The notes beneath the pieces are model-generated. The model saw nothing but the letters and a program-made list of their open reading frames with translations. It made no database searches and was not told where the DNA came from. Below, piece after piece: positions 11,427 through 24,163 of a stretch of DNA of 64,000 nucleotides. Within the stretch, counting starts at the first letter, position 1; every line of letters begins with the position of its first letter. The position numbers and the translations under genes are program-made. This stretch comes from Ischnura elegans (lineage: Eukaryota > Arthropoda > Insecta > Odonata > Coenagrionidae). The stretch spans positions 95,621,073 to 95,685,072 of the forward strand of contig NC_060253.1 of NCBI RefSeq assembly GCF_921293095.1. The letters are read 5' to 3'.

Positions 11427-14400
11427 ATTCGGGGGTTCCTCCCCGGAAAATTTTAGGAAATTGCATGCCCGGAAATTGACTTTGACGCTATTCCGGCTCT
11501 TTAAAACTACGTAAAATTAACTAACATTAGCAATTTTGTAAGAATAAAAATACTATGAAATTTGATAATTTTACAGCAAATGAAATTCAAAGTGTACAAT
11601 GGTACTTAAACCTATTCAGTAAATTCGTGCCTTGAAACTACTGAAATCTGTAAAAACCTCGAAAATATCCGCTTCGAATAACTTTTGGAAAAAGTATCAG
11701 GTTCTCTCTTATGTTCTGACACTTTCATTTATATTAGTTTTTATGTAATCTGTTTACACTGGGTATGTTGTAAATAAAGCAAATAATGAAAAACATGAAT
11801 TTAATAATTGCTAAAACTAAATTTCGGGTAATCTGAGTTTCTACCTTTCATATACGCTTCACCATAGACGCGAGCTTTGTGGAGGCCCTCGGCGATCGCC
11901 GTCTTGGCGATACCGCCCCTTTCTGTTGTGTGCGGAAAACTGGCTTTCAGATATTCGTCTAATATTTTGAAACTTTGTGTGCTAATCCGATGATGTCAAA
12001 CCTCGTTGAAGGGTCGCCTTAATGACCATATCTTAACTAATTTTCCAGAAATGACGGGGAGGGGGGAGGCGGCCGCACCTCCACCTATCAATCTGGCTAC
12101 GAAATTCGGACCCATCGAACGTGGCACTTATTCAGAGAAGGCACTCGATATTTGCATCATGCGGACTCAGTGCTGATTTCGAATGATTCTCGAGACAGGT
12201 TATGCCACTTCAATTCAGGGAGGAAGGCGGAGTTCGACCCCTGACTCTCACCTATCATAGGCCCTTGGAAATACATTCTCCACTTACGAGAGGAAGTTAT
12301 GCTTAGGACCCGCAAGAATGTTCGCAGGTATTCCCGGCGTGTAAAATCGTGGAAATCCCGAGTTACCTTCCACGCTTCGGACCCATGGTAAATATCCATG
12401 GTCCGCTTTGATTGAGATTTTCACGAGCCAGTTTTTTCAGGTGCACTTAAATTAGTACATTTGCAGTTCAGTTTTCCCGGCGAATAATTAAAATCTGAGA
12501 CCAGAAAGAAGCCAATACGCATTCCCATGGTTTTTTTCCCGCGTCACAATGAAGTTTACTGTTCCTCGAGTCGTGGATCAATGTGCACTGCAATACGTCG
12601 TGTAAATCAGCGTTCGTGCATAAATATCTCTCGAAGTTTGGGCATTGGTTATTCATTATAGCTTTTTTTAGGTATCCGCGTAAGTCTTTATCGCTTAATG
12701 TAGGCGCGTAGGTTCAACTTTTACTACCCAAGTTACGCTTGCTAATTGTTTATTAAACGTGGGGTAGCTATACTGGTCTCCGCGTTTTCTCGGACCTTCA
12801 AGCACCATAAGTGTTAATGGTGACATTAATTCTTTCAAATATGACATCGATTTACCGATGAGGTTATTTTCACGATCAAATACCAGCCGTGGAGTGTCAT
12901 AGCTTTGGGTGTCTGCCGTTCACTGAATTTTATCCTGAAAATGATGAAAATGACGTTTATATTCATTGTCCTTAGAATATTGTCTGCCGAACTAACAATG
13001 CGCTCATGTTTTCAAGCGCTCTCTTAGCTATTCCTGAACACTTTCAGGTAAGCCAGCAACATCGGAGCGCATGTGCGTAGAAACGGTTGCGAGGTCATAT
13101 TATTGCCTCAGCGGTTGAGATAAGTGCTAATCTGCTTGCGAAAATCTGTATACTAGCGTTCGAGGGCATGCTTTCTAATAGAGATCCGTTAGAATACTCG
13201 GCCGAAAATAGGTTTTACTTAAACAAGACAGCGTCTATGACGGACTGGCAAGTAGCTCATACCTAATTACGTAAATTGAGGGGAATGCTTCGAAGTAGTA
13301 ACGGGAAATGTTGTGAATGATGCTGGAATGGAGATCATTTAGGAATCTATCGGCGTCCTACTGGCACTTTTTTTGTGTGCCGGGGGGAATTCAGGGGCGT
13401 ACATACGGGAGTTATGCCTTCTCCGAAATATTTTAATATTAAATATCATGGGGTATACCTACTTGTTTTAAATAAGTAAACTAACCTCATAGTGATATTC
13501 CCTCCCCAGTTCTATTATTGTCTCACCATCTTAAGTTAATAGGCGCTATTAGCCAGGGTGCGCCCTAGGAATAGAGAGGCAATCCGAAAGGGCCAAAATC
13601 GCCCAACTGAATTGACGAAAATTCCCATACTATCCTGACAGGCGCGATCACCTCATGTAAACGAAATTATGCTCTGCATTGAGGCCAAGATAATTTTCGC
13701 AGTTTTTGTGGTGGTCTCCTCAGGGGCGAAAATGAGGCAGGGGACCCGGATTCCACCCCCCTCCGAAATGATACGCCAATGGAGGGAATTATTCTTTCTA
13801 CGTTCTCCTTATTTTTGTCTGTTCGGAATAATCTCAAGACACCGTTGGAACCCGCGTCCACTCCTCTTTTCTCCTATGCATATAATATCAGTTTAACTTG
13901 TATTGCCGTCGCTTTCCATTTTCTCGCTGCCCTAATAGCAGAAATATGTTTCGGATGCATCTAAAATATCACACGTGATGTCTCAGAGATATTCTTAAGA
14001 CCAGCGGGGAGACTTCCCCAAGTTGTCACTATTAAAAAAATGATCTCGGATATACCACAAGAGATATCTCAGGAGAGTCTGAGGTGTATCATGAGACATC
14101 TCGAGAACGTCTCTAAGAGGTCTTAGTTCATGGCCTCATTATATAGCTATAGCGGCGGTGTCCGCCCTCCTTTTCTTGAACTTTATTACTCTAAAATTGT
14201 GATGAATAATGGTCTTTTGAAAATAAGAATTCCGTATAAAATATCGCGATTTATATCACGACAAAGTCAGAATTTCTCCAAAATTTAGGTACGGAAGGGG
14301 CTGACAGCGTTTAAATATGAAAAGAATTACTTTCTGAACGTTTCTTGATTACCTCGTCTCTGTGACATTCGCGATGTTCGAGATATATGAGACTATAGTG

Positions 14401-14563
14401 AGACGTGTCCAAGACATTCATTGCTATGTGGGTGACACCTTGTATATACGTAGGTACCATTTTAGGCCTTAGGGTCGTCCGCAGGGTTAATGTATGAGCC
14501 AGGTTGCTCTATTGAAAAACTTGTGGGAATAAATACTTGGGAGAGGGGGATTTACACTTTGAC
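11427..14563. other. Unassigned DNA with a coding-like minus-strand patch
   Basis: No gene is recognised. On the minus strand, about 11855-11930, one frame reads GGIAKTAIAEGLHKARVYGE with codon-like wobble. It has no confident splice borders (see findings). Around 13979-14120 the words gagatatctc, gagacatctc and gtctcagaga cluster. Short isolated words such as caggggcg at 13393 and 13721 resemble MITE ends but have no partner end. Confidence 0.35.
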
Positions 14564-14773
14564 CAGGGGCGGATCCAGGATTTCTTTCTGGGAGGGGCAC
14601 AAGCAAGGCCGTATCCAGGATTTTGTTCATGGGGGGGGGGGGGGGCACAAGGATACCTTGTTATACAAAACGAACGAAATTATAATGGGACCGTATTAAA
14701 AATCTATCATATTTTTAAGGGTCTGGGGGGGGAGGGGGGCACGTGCCCCCCCCCCCCCCTGGATCCGCCTATG
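14564..14773. mobile_element. hAT-like MITE, CAGGGGCGGATCCAGG end, 8-bp target duplication
   Basis: The left end CAGGGGCGGATCCAGG is mirrored by CTGGATCCGCCTATG at the right. The flanks are actttgac (14556-14563) and cctttgac (14774-14781), seven of eight alike. Inside lie long G-runs and a C-run. The words cgtatccaggattttg near 14611 repeat the left end in tandem, so the left terminus is partly duplicated. Confidence 0.85.
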
Positions 14774-15562
14774 CCTTTGACTACAAATTTTTGGCATTGG
14801 TTTTTATCAAAGCTCATTGGTATTCATAATCGCTTGTGCAGCACGTATTCCCCAGAGGTAGTCCATGTGCAACTCTATATACGACGGGTCGAGGGGTGAT
14901 TTTCATGGAGAATGAGCCATCAGCATTTGGGGGCGTCCCAGAAGTTTTCTTTGTGGAGACCCGTCGACAATGCCTGGCGGAAGCACGGGAGATGGGATAT
15001 ACCTCCCAAGTGTAAGAGAGATGTTACTTTTCTGAGACCATTATAAAATTTAAAATTGTATACTGTTCATTTGGCGGATTTCTACGTTTTAAAGACTTTT
15101 GGAAAAAAGGAGAAAGTTTTTGCTCCAGATTTCTATCCATTTACCGGATCATTTTGTTAGACGCGTAGCTGCGATCTTCATATATTTTCCATCCTAAAAA
15201 TGCATGCCAGGATCCACATGGATATTCAGGGACAGTCTGACCCCACTGAATTACTCTGAGAGTTATTTAGTAATGTCCGTACTTCTGCAAGTTGACGCAA
15301 GGCAGGAATGCATACCTATGATCTCTATAATTACTGCGCTGTATAGTATGAACTACCACATCCCTGAAAATGTATTAAAGGAGGCCTAAGAGGTAGGAAA
15401 TAAATAATATCTTTTCCCACGAGTTTCTATGGTCGCCCGTGGCTATTTGATCTAGTAAATCAAAAATATTGGCATAGCATGGTATTCATTTTCACCACCA
15501 ATTACGCCTCGACAGCAAAATGGCATCATTTCAAAGTGGATCAAAAGTGCAGGTGTCGAACT
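14774..15562. other. Unassigned intergenic DNA
   Basis: No gene or repeat recognised. Confidence 0.4.
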
Positions 15563-15816
15563 CAGGGATGCCGACCTACAAACAATATTAGGGGGGGTCC
15601 AAACCGGGGATATTGCCTCGGGAAATTTTTTAAGTAGTGAGTTTTAAGTTTTTTAAGCATTTTAAAAGAGTCATATGATCAACTTTAGAACACTGATATC
15701 TCGATATCAGGACACTCCGGGGAGAATCGACAAGCCTGACATATTTTTTCCTCACACCTATAACGAATTTTTGAGAGGGCTCGGGCCTCCTCAGGCCCCA
15801 TGGAGTCGGCCTAACC
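15563..15816. mobile_element. Diverged hAT-like MITE, reverse-orientation copy of the 753-1000 family
   Basis: It starts cagggatgccgacc and carries, in reverse-complement order, the words of the 753-1000 element: G-run with aaaccgggg, cgatatcaggacac, gacaagcctgacat, then gccccatggagtcggc. The right terminus is eroded, so no target duplication can be shown and the end is approximate. Confidence 0.7.
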
Positions 15817-16080
15817 TAATGACGCCCATGATATGGGATTGTAAGAGTAGTGAGGCGACTTATTTATGTTGAACGATAATCGTGTCATTACTATTTATTG
15901 ATAATTGGTCATTAAAATAAGAAATTTTCTATTGTAAATATGTATAAGAATTATTTGGATTTTTCATATAATACAAAAATTGTATAATTCGGCTCTTCCC
16001 TTTGGTTTCTCCAGAAAAGACTTTTAAAATTTGCGCCTCGTGGTTGCGCCAAAATAATCGACTGTCGCCCGATCGTGACC

Positions 16081-16221
16081 GATCGATATTGGATTTCGAT
16101 AGTCAAGTCGCCAACTTAGCTCGTGTTGGTGGTGTTGACTGATGTTGACGGCGGACCTCTTGACAGAATATTGATGTTGTTAGTAAAAGTTTGATAATTA
16201 CACCATTTAGGATGATCTGTG
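16081..16221 (+). promoter_or_regulatory. Probable POP7 promoter/5' leader
   Basis: A GC-richer stretch precedes the POP7 ATG. It includes gatcgata at 16081-16088, seven of eight bases of the insect DRE element TATCGATA found in housekeeping promoters. The start of transcription is not visible. The stretch 15817-16080 to its left shows nothing else. Confidence 0.35.
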
Positions 16222-18991
16222 ATGGCCGATGATTCTAACGAATCGCATGAGGTGATTACCACCAGAGGAAACGGTGCACCAAATTATGCTTTGAAAAAGC
16301 GATTACCTCCTCGTCTGCCTCGTAAGAAGAACGAGATATATGCAACAAAGAAAACGCCATTTAAGGTAATCTACATAAAATTTATGTAAAAATTTGGGAG
16401 CATTTCTTGACTAGAGGTAGAATTATAGAAGGGAAGTACCCTTTTTATCTTTGAGAAACTCTCCGTTGTAATTGCCAGAGTGTACAAAATCACCTATTTA
16501 TCCTGGCTGCGTGTTGTTGTCTTGTTTACATAGTGATTTAGTTCACCTTCATATTGCTTGCATCAGTATGTTTAACGCGTGATACAAGTATCATGTTAAT
16601 ATGAATTGGCTAAAATACGAACCTCGTACTTATTTTCATGTAGGCGCAGTTGGCTCGTTGTGAAAAGCTGTTGCAAGAGGGAGAGTCAGAAATCATAATT
16701 CATGGTCTGGGAGCGGCAGTGGTTGTGGCTGTGAATTTAGCACTCCAGCTGCGTGACGTCTTTCATCAGACTTTGGATTTAGATGTTCGTACTGACACGG
16801 TTGATATAATTGGTGAGTAATTAATTGTTCGTTCAGAATTTTCTTCTCTCAAAAGATATTCTTCAACGCATATTTCCAGCCACAGCCATTTACATGTATT
16901 CTCTTCTCGTGAAAATGATGAACAAAGATTAAGTGACAATCACTATTTTTGGTCACGTCAAATCTCTTGAGTCCTATGAGGCAAGAAGTTGGTTTGGATG
17001 TATGAGGGTAGAGCTCACCCTAACCTAATTCACAGCGTGCTTCTAACTGTTAGGTATTGGGTGTTAAGTCTTTTCACTGGGTCACATGTGATAATGAGAT
17101 GTCCTGAGGTATCATTCCAGATTTGATGGCAGGACCCTCATGTTTCTATTAATCAGGGCCCGATGGTCCCTAATTGGCTGCATTAGTGATGCGAAATTGT
17201 GTTTTGGTATCAATTTATCTGATACTTTGTTACTTATAAATCTGAGGTTTTCCTTAATTTCTTTTATCGGACGAAATTTTTATTGCATTGTTTCCTCTCC
17301 CTTTCTCGTTGGGCAATGTTATTGAATATACAAAGATGAGGCTGTTACTAGTGCAAAGGGTGGACAAAAGCCCCTCATCCTCCCAAAAAATTTACGTTAT
17401 TAATACAGTTAATAGCCCTCAATTTAACACCCTTTCAGGGCTGACTTTAAAAACACCCAGAATCTGCATCACCATGCAGAAATCCCCATTCGCCTGGACA
17501 ATCGTAAATTATTCCCCACCATGAGGCCCCACACCATTAGTTGAGCCTTGGGGCCTACAGCTTGTAATTCCACCTCTAGGGCAGTTGTTTTTTTGTTAAC
17601 TGTTGCTCTCTAATTTACTTGTACGTCCATTACATAGTCATCACCATCCATCATGATGCGTGGCTTTAATATCTCTGAGACTTAGAAAAACCTTCCTTTA
17701 TGATTAAGGTTCAGTTGAGAAACTTTCCACCAAAATAGGCACTAAAAGCTTTTTCATTGAATCTTAAAAGTAATATTTGAATGAGCTTAAGAAACATACT
17801 CACTTCGAAGGTAAGACATCATTTGGAGACAGTTCATACCTCTGCAACGTATGTGTTTAGACCACGTCTTTAATAAAGAGCACGGCATCTGAGTTTGAGG
17901 AGCTCTATCATTCCAACAATGCAATCAATTTCAACGCAACAAATAGCATAATAAAAATAATGTAGGTACTGTAGTTCATTGAGGTTTAATATCAGCTGAA
18001 TATATAAATGTGGCTGTTATCTATACTTATTTTGATCAGTTGCTATTGATATTTCTCGGTCAAGCAAGGAGACCAAAATAAAGAGTTTCTTGGGATTGTG
18101 CACACATACCACAATGTGCATGGTAATGCACGGAACAATGCGAATCATGAAATGGTAACTTCTAGTGAAATACTTGTAACTACATGGGTCTTTTCCTATT
18201 TCTGTCTCACAGAAAGCTGTTGTAATCTTTGCAGAACATGCAGTTATTTAACAATTATATTGGCCAATTTAAGCACAAATATTTAATCTAAGATTTCAAA
18301 GTTCTTAGATGAGTAATTTATATTCCTTTGCATACAAGTCCTCAATTTTCAATTGAGTGGAAGATGCCTTTGCTGCAATCTTGATTGGAGTTGACAATTT
18401 ATTTATTCATAGAGTTGTTTGTGAACTGTCATCCATTTGAATTGTAATCTACCAGAATTCAACATACATTGGTTGTGAATACTGTTTGATTTGTCTTAAC
18501 ATTCATTTTTTTATATCCAAGGTTGTATATTATTTGAGTTTATGTTTATAATCTGGGCCATGGTATTTACCAATTTTTACATCACATTTATCTTTAACGA
18601 GTCCTTCCATTTAAAGCAGCCATTTGGCACTTGATTGTTTAATTTGGCCTCTTCTATATTAGTGCCATTGCAATTAACAACTGATAATCATAAAAACTCA
18701 TGCCCTTCGTCAGGACAACCTACCCTGTTGGGACTTAAACCCATGACCTTCTGCTTGGCAGGCGTGGACTTAACTACTCCGTCACCTAGGCCTGCAAATT
18801 TATATTTCTGAATTTAACGTTGATAATATTTTTGCTTGAATTTTACTGGATTAATCACTTTTTTCTTGTGCAATGCTCTAGATGATCTGGAGCCACAGGA
18901 TGATGAAACTGAACCTGCTACAAGCACAAGACAGAATTCTGCTGTCCACATCAGAGTTTTCCGCATTGCACTGGAAAAGCTCTATGTTTGA
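16222..18991 (+). CDS. POP7: POP7 / RPP20, Alba-domain subunit of RNase P and RNase MRP
   Basis: Three exons, 16222-16365, 16644-16812 and 18882-18991, with GT-AG introns in phases 0 and 1, give 140 residues, which is the length I recall for human RPP20. The family is a nuclear/nucleolar protein that pairs with the RPP25 subunit and binds the RNA of RNase P (tRNA 5' maturation) and RNase MRP (rRNA processing). Diagnostic parts are the basic LPPRLPRKKNEIY (about 28-40), KAQLARCEKLL (48-58), the Alba-fold core EIIIHGLGAAVVVAVNLAL (63-81), and the closing strand NSAVHIRVFRI near the C-terminus. The linker DDLEPQDDETEP before that strand also matches the family. Intron 2 (16813-18881) is long and holds a SINE. 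TMEM203 follows on the same strand. The call is firm from motif order and length; no alignment was run. Confidence 0.95.
18701..18792 (-). mobile_element. tRNA-derived SINE head in POP7 intron 2
   Basis: Read on the minus strand, ggcctaggtgacggagtag is a polymerase III box A region. It is followed by gggtttaagtccc (box B) and gggtaggttgtcctgac. The same order (ggcctcggtggcggcggagt, gggttcgaatccc, gggtaggtcgcccc) occurs in the SINE at 45721, so the two are one family. Only the head is clear here. Confidence 0.65.
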
Positions 18992-19377
18992 AAAGCCATT
19001 CCAGATCGAACTATGACAAAGAACTGACCGAGAAGAGGATCTTGTAAAATTTGGCAACCTATGTACAGTTTAAATGTGGACTCCTTCTATGAGACTGCTG
19101 TGTTAAGTGTTCGCAACCATTTTTGTCTACTTGTGTTTGTGAAATAAGCATTATGGTGAGATGCTGATTTGTTGTTGGTGAGGACATAGTTGTGAACGTA
19201 TCTTCGTAATTTATAAGTAATCTAGTCTTTTGGTACAAGAGTAGGACCATACCGCGAGAGCGGTGGTCCATTGCTAGCACGATATCTTCACGCGAGAGGT
19301 GTACTGGAGGTGGGCAGGCCCCTCCCCGCCCCTCTGGCTGCCAGCCTCGACCCTCACGTCCCCGTCGCCATACTGCA
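18992..19377 (+). promoter_or_regulatory. POP7-TMEM203 spacer: GC-rich, no poly(A) hexamer
   Basis: There are 386 bases between the POP7 stop and the TMEM203 ATG. I read through all of it and found neither AATAAA nor ATTAAA. The last 140 bases (19240-19377) become GC-rich (cccctccccgcccctctggc) and could be a TMEM203 promoter. Several ATGs in the spacer would hinder reinitiation if both genes shared one mRNA. Confidence 0.45.
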
Positions 19378-19839
19378 ATGTTCTTTTCCCTTGACGAGTT
19401 GGTGCAATGGCTAGGCCTCACGGTTTTTGAAATGTGGGTGTTTCTAGCATCCCTCTCACTTTTCACCATCCTGGTGGCCCTGGGGGCGGAGGGTGCATTG
19501 CCTCCTGCCGATCCTCCCATCCCACAGGTTTCAGGCTCACAAACTTCCATGCACAGAGCACCTTCACCATGGCTCATCTTCTCTCCGCTCTTTGTCGCAG
19601 ATGCCCTTAACACGTACTTCTGTGCGATTGTCTTTGTCCGGATGTATCTTGAGGGAGCATACAAGGCTGCCCTGTTGCGTGCTTCTTGGTCCCTCTCCAT
19701 GCTAGCGCTTCTGTTTGTCTTCAAGTTTTTGCTCTGCGAGAAACTTTCAGGCCGTAGCACTCTTGAGTACTCGGAAGTTCTCGCACCTATCTTCATACTT
19801 CTGCAGTTGGTGGCGGTGAGGGCTTGCCACCTCCACTGA
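19378..19839 (+). CDS. TMEM203: TMEM203, four-pass ER/endolysosomal membrane protein
   Basis: A single exon encodes 153 residues. The start MFFSLDELVQWLGLTVFEMW matches the TMEM203 family opening (human begins with a closely similar FSL-ELVQWLG). Other family blocks are FVADALNTYF (about 73-82), KFLLCEKL (about 112-119) and the closing PIFILLQLVAVRAC. Four hydrophobic segments are visible at about 15-37, 64-88, 95-118 and 132-149. TMEM203 is reported to affect ER calcium stores and to associate with STING; that is knowledge of the mammalian family and is not shown here. The loop after helix 1 (PPADPPIPQVSGSQTS) appears to account for the extra length over the roughly 136-residue human protein. 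The long minus-strand frame over the same bases is a shadow. Confidence 0.93.
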   Translation: MFFSLDELVQWLGLTVFEMWVFLASLSLFTILVALGAEGALPPADPPIPQVSGSQTSMHRAPSPWLIFSPLFVADALNTYFCAIVFVRMYLEGAYKAALLRASWSLSMLALLFVFKFLLCEKLSGRSTLEYSEVLAPIFILLQLVAVRACHLH

Positions 19840-21728
19840 CATCCTCTGGGTGGGGATGTGGGGCCCATTGTTATGCTGCCATCTCTCACCCGATCAGACA
19901 CTCTCCCCTAGCATGTGTAGAACAATTTCTTCCGTTTCTCTGAGAAATTGTCAAATTTTTGATTTTGTTTTGTACATATTACCAAGAGTAATTATAAATG
20001 CATGTGTGAAAAGGGTTGAGAATTTTTCATGAATTTTTTAATTGTTTCTTTCTCTGTGGTAGCCATTGAACATGCCACCACTGATAAGTTACAAAGGATA
20101 CCCAAGGCCACAGCCATGTGGAGCAGTCAGTTTAGCAGAGCAGGACTTTTTTTTCACATTGTCTCAAGTACTCTTATGGGTATTTTCCATGATAATAGTG
20201 ATTTAGGCAATTCTTGTATCTTGAGAATTGAACTGGTCTGTCTTGAGCATGAACATGCTCATTAATGATAAGGTGCCCCATGAGTGGTAACTAACTTGTG
20301 GCCTATTATGATACTGCAGGAAATTGCAAAATGTGCAATTGTGGTAGTGGAACTATATTTCAAAATAATTGGTAGCATATTTTTCACTTATCTCATGTAA
20401 TATATCAGATAGATAATCTTATTCTGAATGTGCTCTTTGTTATTTGGCTATTGTGCAGTATGAATGCAATTCTTGTTTGACTAAATACCATCATTTTTGA
20501 CTTTTTTCATGGCTTATGGTGATCTGAATAAGAAAAAGTAAAGGAAGTAATTTTCGTAGTGGTAATTTTTTTCTTTTTGTTTCAAAGGTTTAACCCTCCC
20601 ATTTTTCAGTTATTTTTTCAAGCCATGAATGTCTCATAAGTATGGTGGTAGCTTATGTTCATATATTCCAATATAAAATACAATATTTTTTTTAATTCAT
20701 ACCATTCAATTTTCAATGTTCACACTTACGGATTCATATGAAATTTGTATTGTGCCTTTACTGATCAGTGTTAATGATGTATAAACTTAAATGTGCGCTT
20801 ATTGAGTCTATGAATGCTCACATTCCTTTGCAATGGGATGAGCATGTATGACTGTAAAGAATATTGAAGAAATGAAGTTATACTTGTTATATTTTTCATT
20901 ATAACCTTTCAAGCACATATAAGTAAATAACTATTTAAAATTCTCTTTCATGTTTTATTTTTAACTCCTAGTCTATAAAGTAAGGAGTTATGTGTTAATT
21001 GGCTATAGTAGCCATCAGCACCAGATCCAGAATAGGGATCTATCCGACTAAGCAAAGTGGGGAGCTTGGGGGGGTAACCTCCCAGCAGTGGTGGTGGAAT
21101 TCCGAACAAAATCGCCATTTTATCTAGTGTAATTGCATACCCATATATAATAGCCCATCTCTGAAACTGCCACTATTACCGCATAGCCAGATGACAAGTT
21201 GGAGAGGTTTAGGAATAGCAAACCATTGGAGTATCAAGCATTGTAGTTAGACTGATGTGAGATTTGACATGATAGCTTTCTCATTATCAAACTGGCAACT
21301 GAATTGAAAGATGTTGGAATTTCGTGATAAATATAAATGAGAAGGCTCAGGCAGGCAGCATAGTTACTGTTGTAAATATTTACTCTGAGGTTGGGACACC
21401 TTTCCGTCTTATGTTGCCATTTAGTGATCAGTCGCCTTCACAACTCATTTCTCAGTCTGGATAAATAAGCTGTCATTTAAATTATTGTTTCTATTAGTTT
21501 AATTTCAATGGTACATACTTCTCGCTGGGAGATTTGTTATGATGCCTGTGGCATATGTTTCAAATATCTGTGAACTAGTTACTGGCATATCCTATATCGA
21601 CCCTAATCTTAACAAATTTAAATATCGTGTATTAATTTAATGCCGAATCTTTTCAGTGGGAGAAATGTAATCCGTTGTTACTTCTTGATGTTTGACTGGA
21701 TGTATTCTCATTAAATTTTTTGTATGTA
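19840..21728 (+). other. Probable TMEM203 3' UTR, then unassigned DNA
   Basis: AT-rich and non-coding. I find no clear AATAAA close to the stop. At about 21016-21110 cagcaccagatccagaat followed by a G-run looks like a badly decayed end of the CAGGGGCGGATCC MITE type, without a convincing partner. Confidence 0.35.
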
Positions 21729-22329
21729 CAGTAGATTCTGTTTAATGGGTCCACCGGTTACTTGGGGCAGCCGCTTATTTGGGCCTAATCTTGAAGAACA
21801 GAACCCAATAGAGGAATATCCCAGAGTATTCTCCGCCTAATTGGGACAGCATGCCGCTTTAGCCATGAGTCGGCGAAATAGACTCTATACTCGCGACGAA
21901 ATTAAAAATTTTAGTCTTCAGAATACATTTTTTTATATTTTCCTCCTTTCAGTTACTCTTATTTTTCACTTGCCCCATTTTGAAAGCTCTTGTTGTTATA
22001 CTATCCGCAAGAGGATAAGACTTTTCTTTAAAGGACTTACAATTAGTAAAAGACATTCATTTGGCGTCGCCCGAGGCTGTGAAAAATATTTTTAACTATT
22101 TTGTTATTATACTTAAAAATCATAATAGATTATTTAAACTCGCTGATTTAATAATCAAATTAATATTTTAATAAACTTATGTTGCATTATAAACTTACAT
22201 TAGTATTCTTTCTGTCATTTCAACGTTTGTTTATGCCCATATACAGGATAGTTCGCCTAATTGGGGCAGCCGCTTAATTGGGGCAAAGTGCACAAGTCCT
22301 GATATGTCCCAATCAACCGGAATCTACTG
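21729..22329. mobile_element. Non-autonomous pogo/Tigger-like DNA transposon, TA target duplication
   Basis: The left end CAGTAGATTCTGTTTAATGG and the right end ccaatcaaccggaatctactg are near inverse complements. TA flanks both ends (21727-21728, 22330-22331), as in Tc1/mariner elements. The subterminal words ggggcagccgctta occur near both ends (21775 and 22265), a feature of Tigger-type termini. The 600-base interior is AT-rich and has no transposase. Confidence 0.85.
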
Positions 22330-24163
22330 TATTTAGTAGATATGTATTGCGGACTATATTAGTGATTATTTTTTCAATTGTCTCAATTTTTGCACTACTA
22401 ACAGAGAGCACGAGGTTAATCTTGTCTTTTTTGTTGTCGTCGGCTGGCTTAATTTCAGACTGCCGCATGTTATACTACAGCAAATCTACGTTTTAATGCA
22501 GTTGCGGTGTGATTAAGGGACACTCGATGAGAGTTACTAGCTTCTGAAATAGATTTTTTTTTGCATTTAAGTCCTTAATATAATAATCATAGTATTCTAA
22601 TAGGGCTTTCAATGTGAATCGGTATAGCGAATATATTGTCTCCGTGTGTCTCAACTTGTTTTGGGCTGTTATGCAGTCAACTTGGACATTTACAATAAAG
22701 ATCAATTTTATTTGCATAATTTTTCTGTTGTTCAAGAGTAACAGGCTAAGTTTTAAATTCCTATCTTATTCGCAGTTTATTATAAGCATATATGTCTCAC
22801 CTGAATTTTAGGAATAGGATGAATTGGTTGTCAAGTGGGCTCTTGGAAACAGTTGCCGTCTTGGGATATGAGGTGCCTAGGCACATAAATAAGGTATGTA
22901 AGTATTCAAAATGGTTGATAGTTATTTCTGTTGGTGCATAATTATGGGCAAGAGGTTCTATTTCAAGGTTCATCCCCATTCATATCTTTGATGGGGTCTA
23001 GCCATTATTTGCTATTCGACTCACCTGTTCCATATTTGTAAAGGCATTAGGTTCATTTTGAGTAAGGAGCCTGTCAGGGTCACATTCAGCATCAAATTTG
23101 GGGGTTTCAGTTTATGACCTGGGTTCGGGGAGTATGGAATACTTCCCGGGGGAGAGGGGCATTCTCCTGTGTTTAAAAAAAAAATACGATACTCACTATG
23201 ATAAATACGACTCAAACTTCTCTCACGTTTGGGACTTGCAGTCATGCATTTGCATATACATTTCCTTCAAGGATACAAAAACTATTAGGTAGACCAGTAA
23301 AAATGGAAAATTTTTGATAAAGCGAAAAAAAATGTTGATAAAATTTTTCATTCCCCACTAAATCAACCCTGAGGACTGGAGAGGTTTCCTAATTTTGAGA
23401 TTGGGTTTTGGTGCCACAACTCAATTTATGAGATCCCCACGTATGCAGAGGGTTGCTGTTGGTGAATTTGGCATACCGTCATTGGTTCTAATGTATCCTG
23501 CGTTTTTTGTATTTAGAGAGATCATTTCTTTGGAGCAGAATATTTTAGAGAGCTGCCCTCCTTTACATGCATTACTGCAGGGGACCATGAAATTTTTGAG
23601 CATTAAAACATCGGCCTGAGCTACAGGATGCATTTTTGGTCATTAGTTTAAAAAAGAATCCAACAGATGGTTTTGTGTGCTAATTCTTGCTTTTCTGAAT
23701 TTCTTACGGAGTGGTACCGTGCTTCTTTCAGTGGATAACTTGCATGAGAAGTAAAATTTGTTTGGTTAATCTTGAAAAGCTCCCCTGTCAAAGGATTGTC
23801 AAGTGATGGACGGCATTGAGTTCATCTTTTGACTCTTTAGTGGAAGAAAAGACGAATCTTGCGCTGAAATTATGCATATTTCCTCTGCTTTAGTCACATA
23901 GCCAGTGCTTTTGGGGGGATTTGGTGGTGTGAGGATTGCTTATGTCTCTATTTTTATTTTCTTATGCTTATATGTCAATTGTTATGTATCAGAAAAACAT
24001 TAACTTAATTTTATAAGCTTTAAAGTTCGTTTACACAATAATGAAATTTATAGATGTAATCATTTTTACCGAAACGGCCATTGATATTATGGCTTGTTCT
24101 CCTTAGGCAATCGTTTCAGAAGTCCGCCTGACTTTAAGAATAATTTTAAATTGTGGCTCTTAC
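22330..24163. other. Unassigned AT-rich DNA
   Basis: No gene or bounded repeat recognised. Confidence 0.4.

Noticed and set aside
14630-14645. G-run as a standalone G-quadruplex element
   Set aside because: It is one of several G-runs explained by MITE ends; no independent evidence of function.
19059-19901. 280-residue minus-strand open frame
   Set aside because: It lies antisense over TMEM203, whose + strand frame matches a known family from end to end; the minus frame has no recognisable domain.
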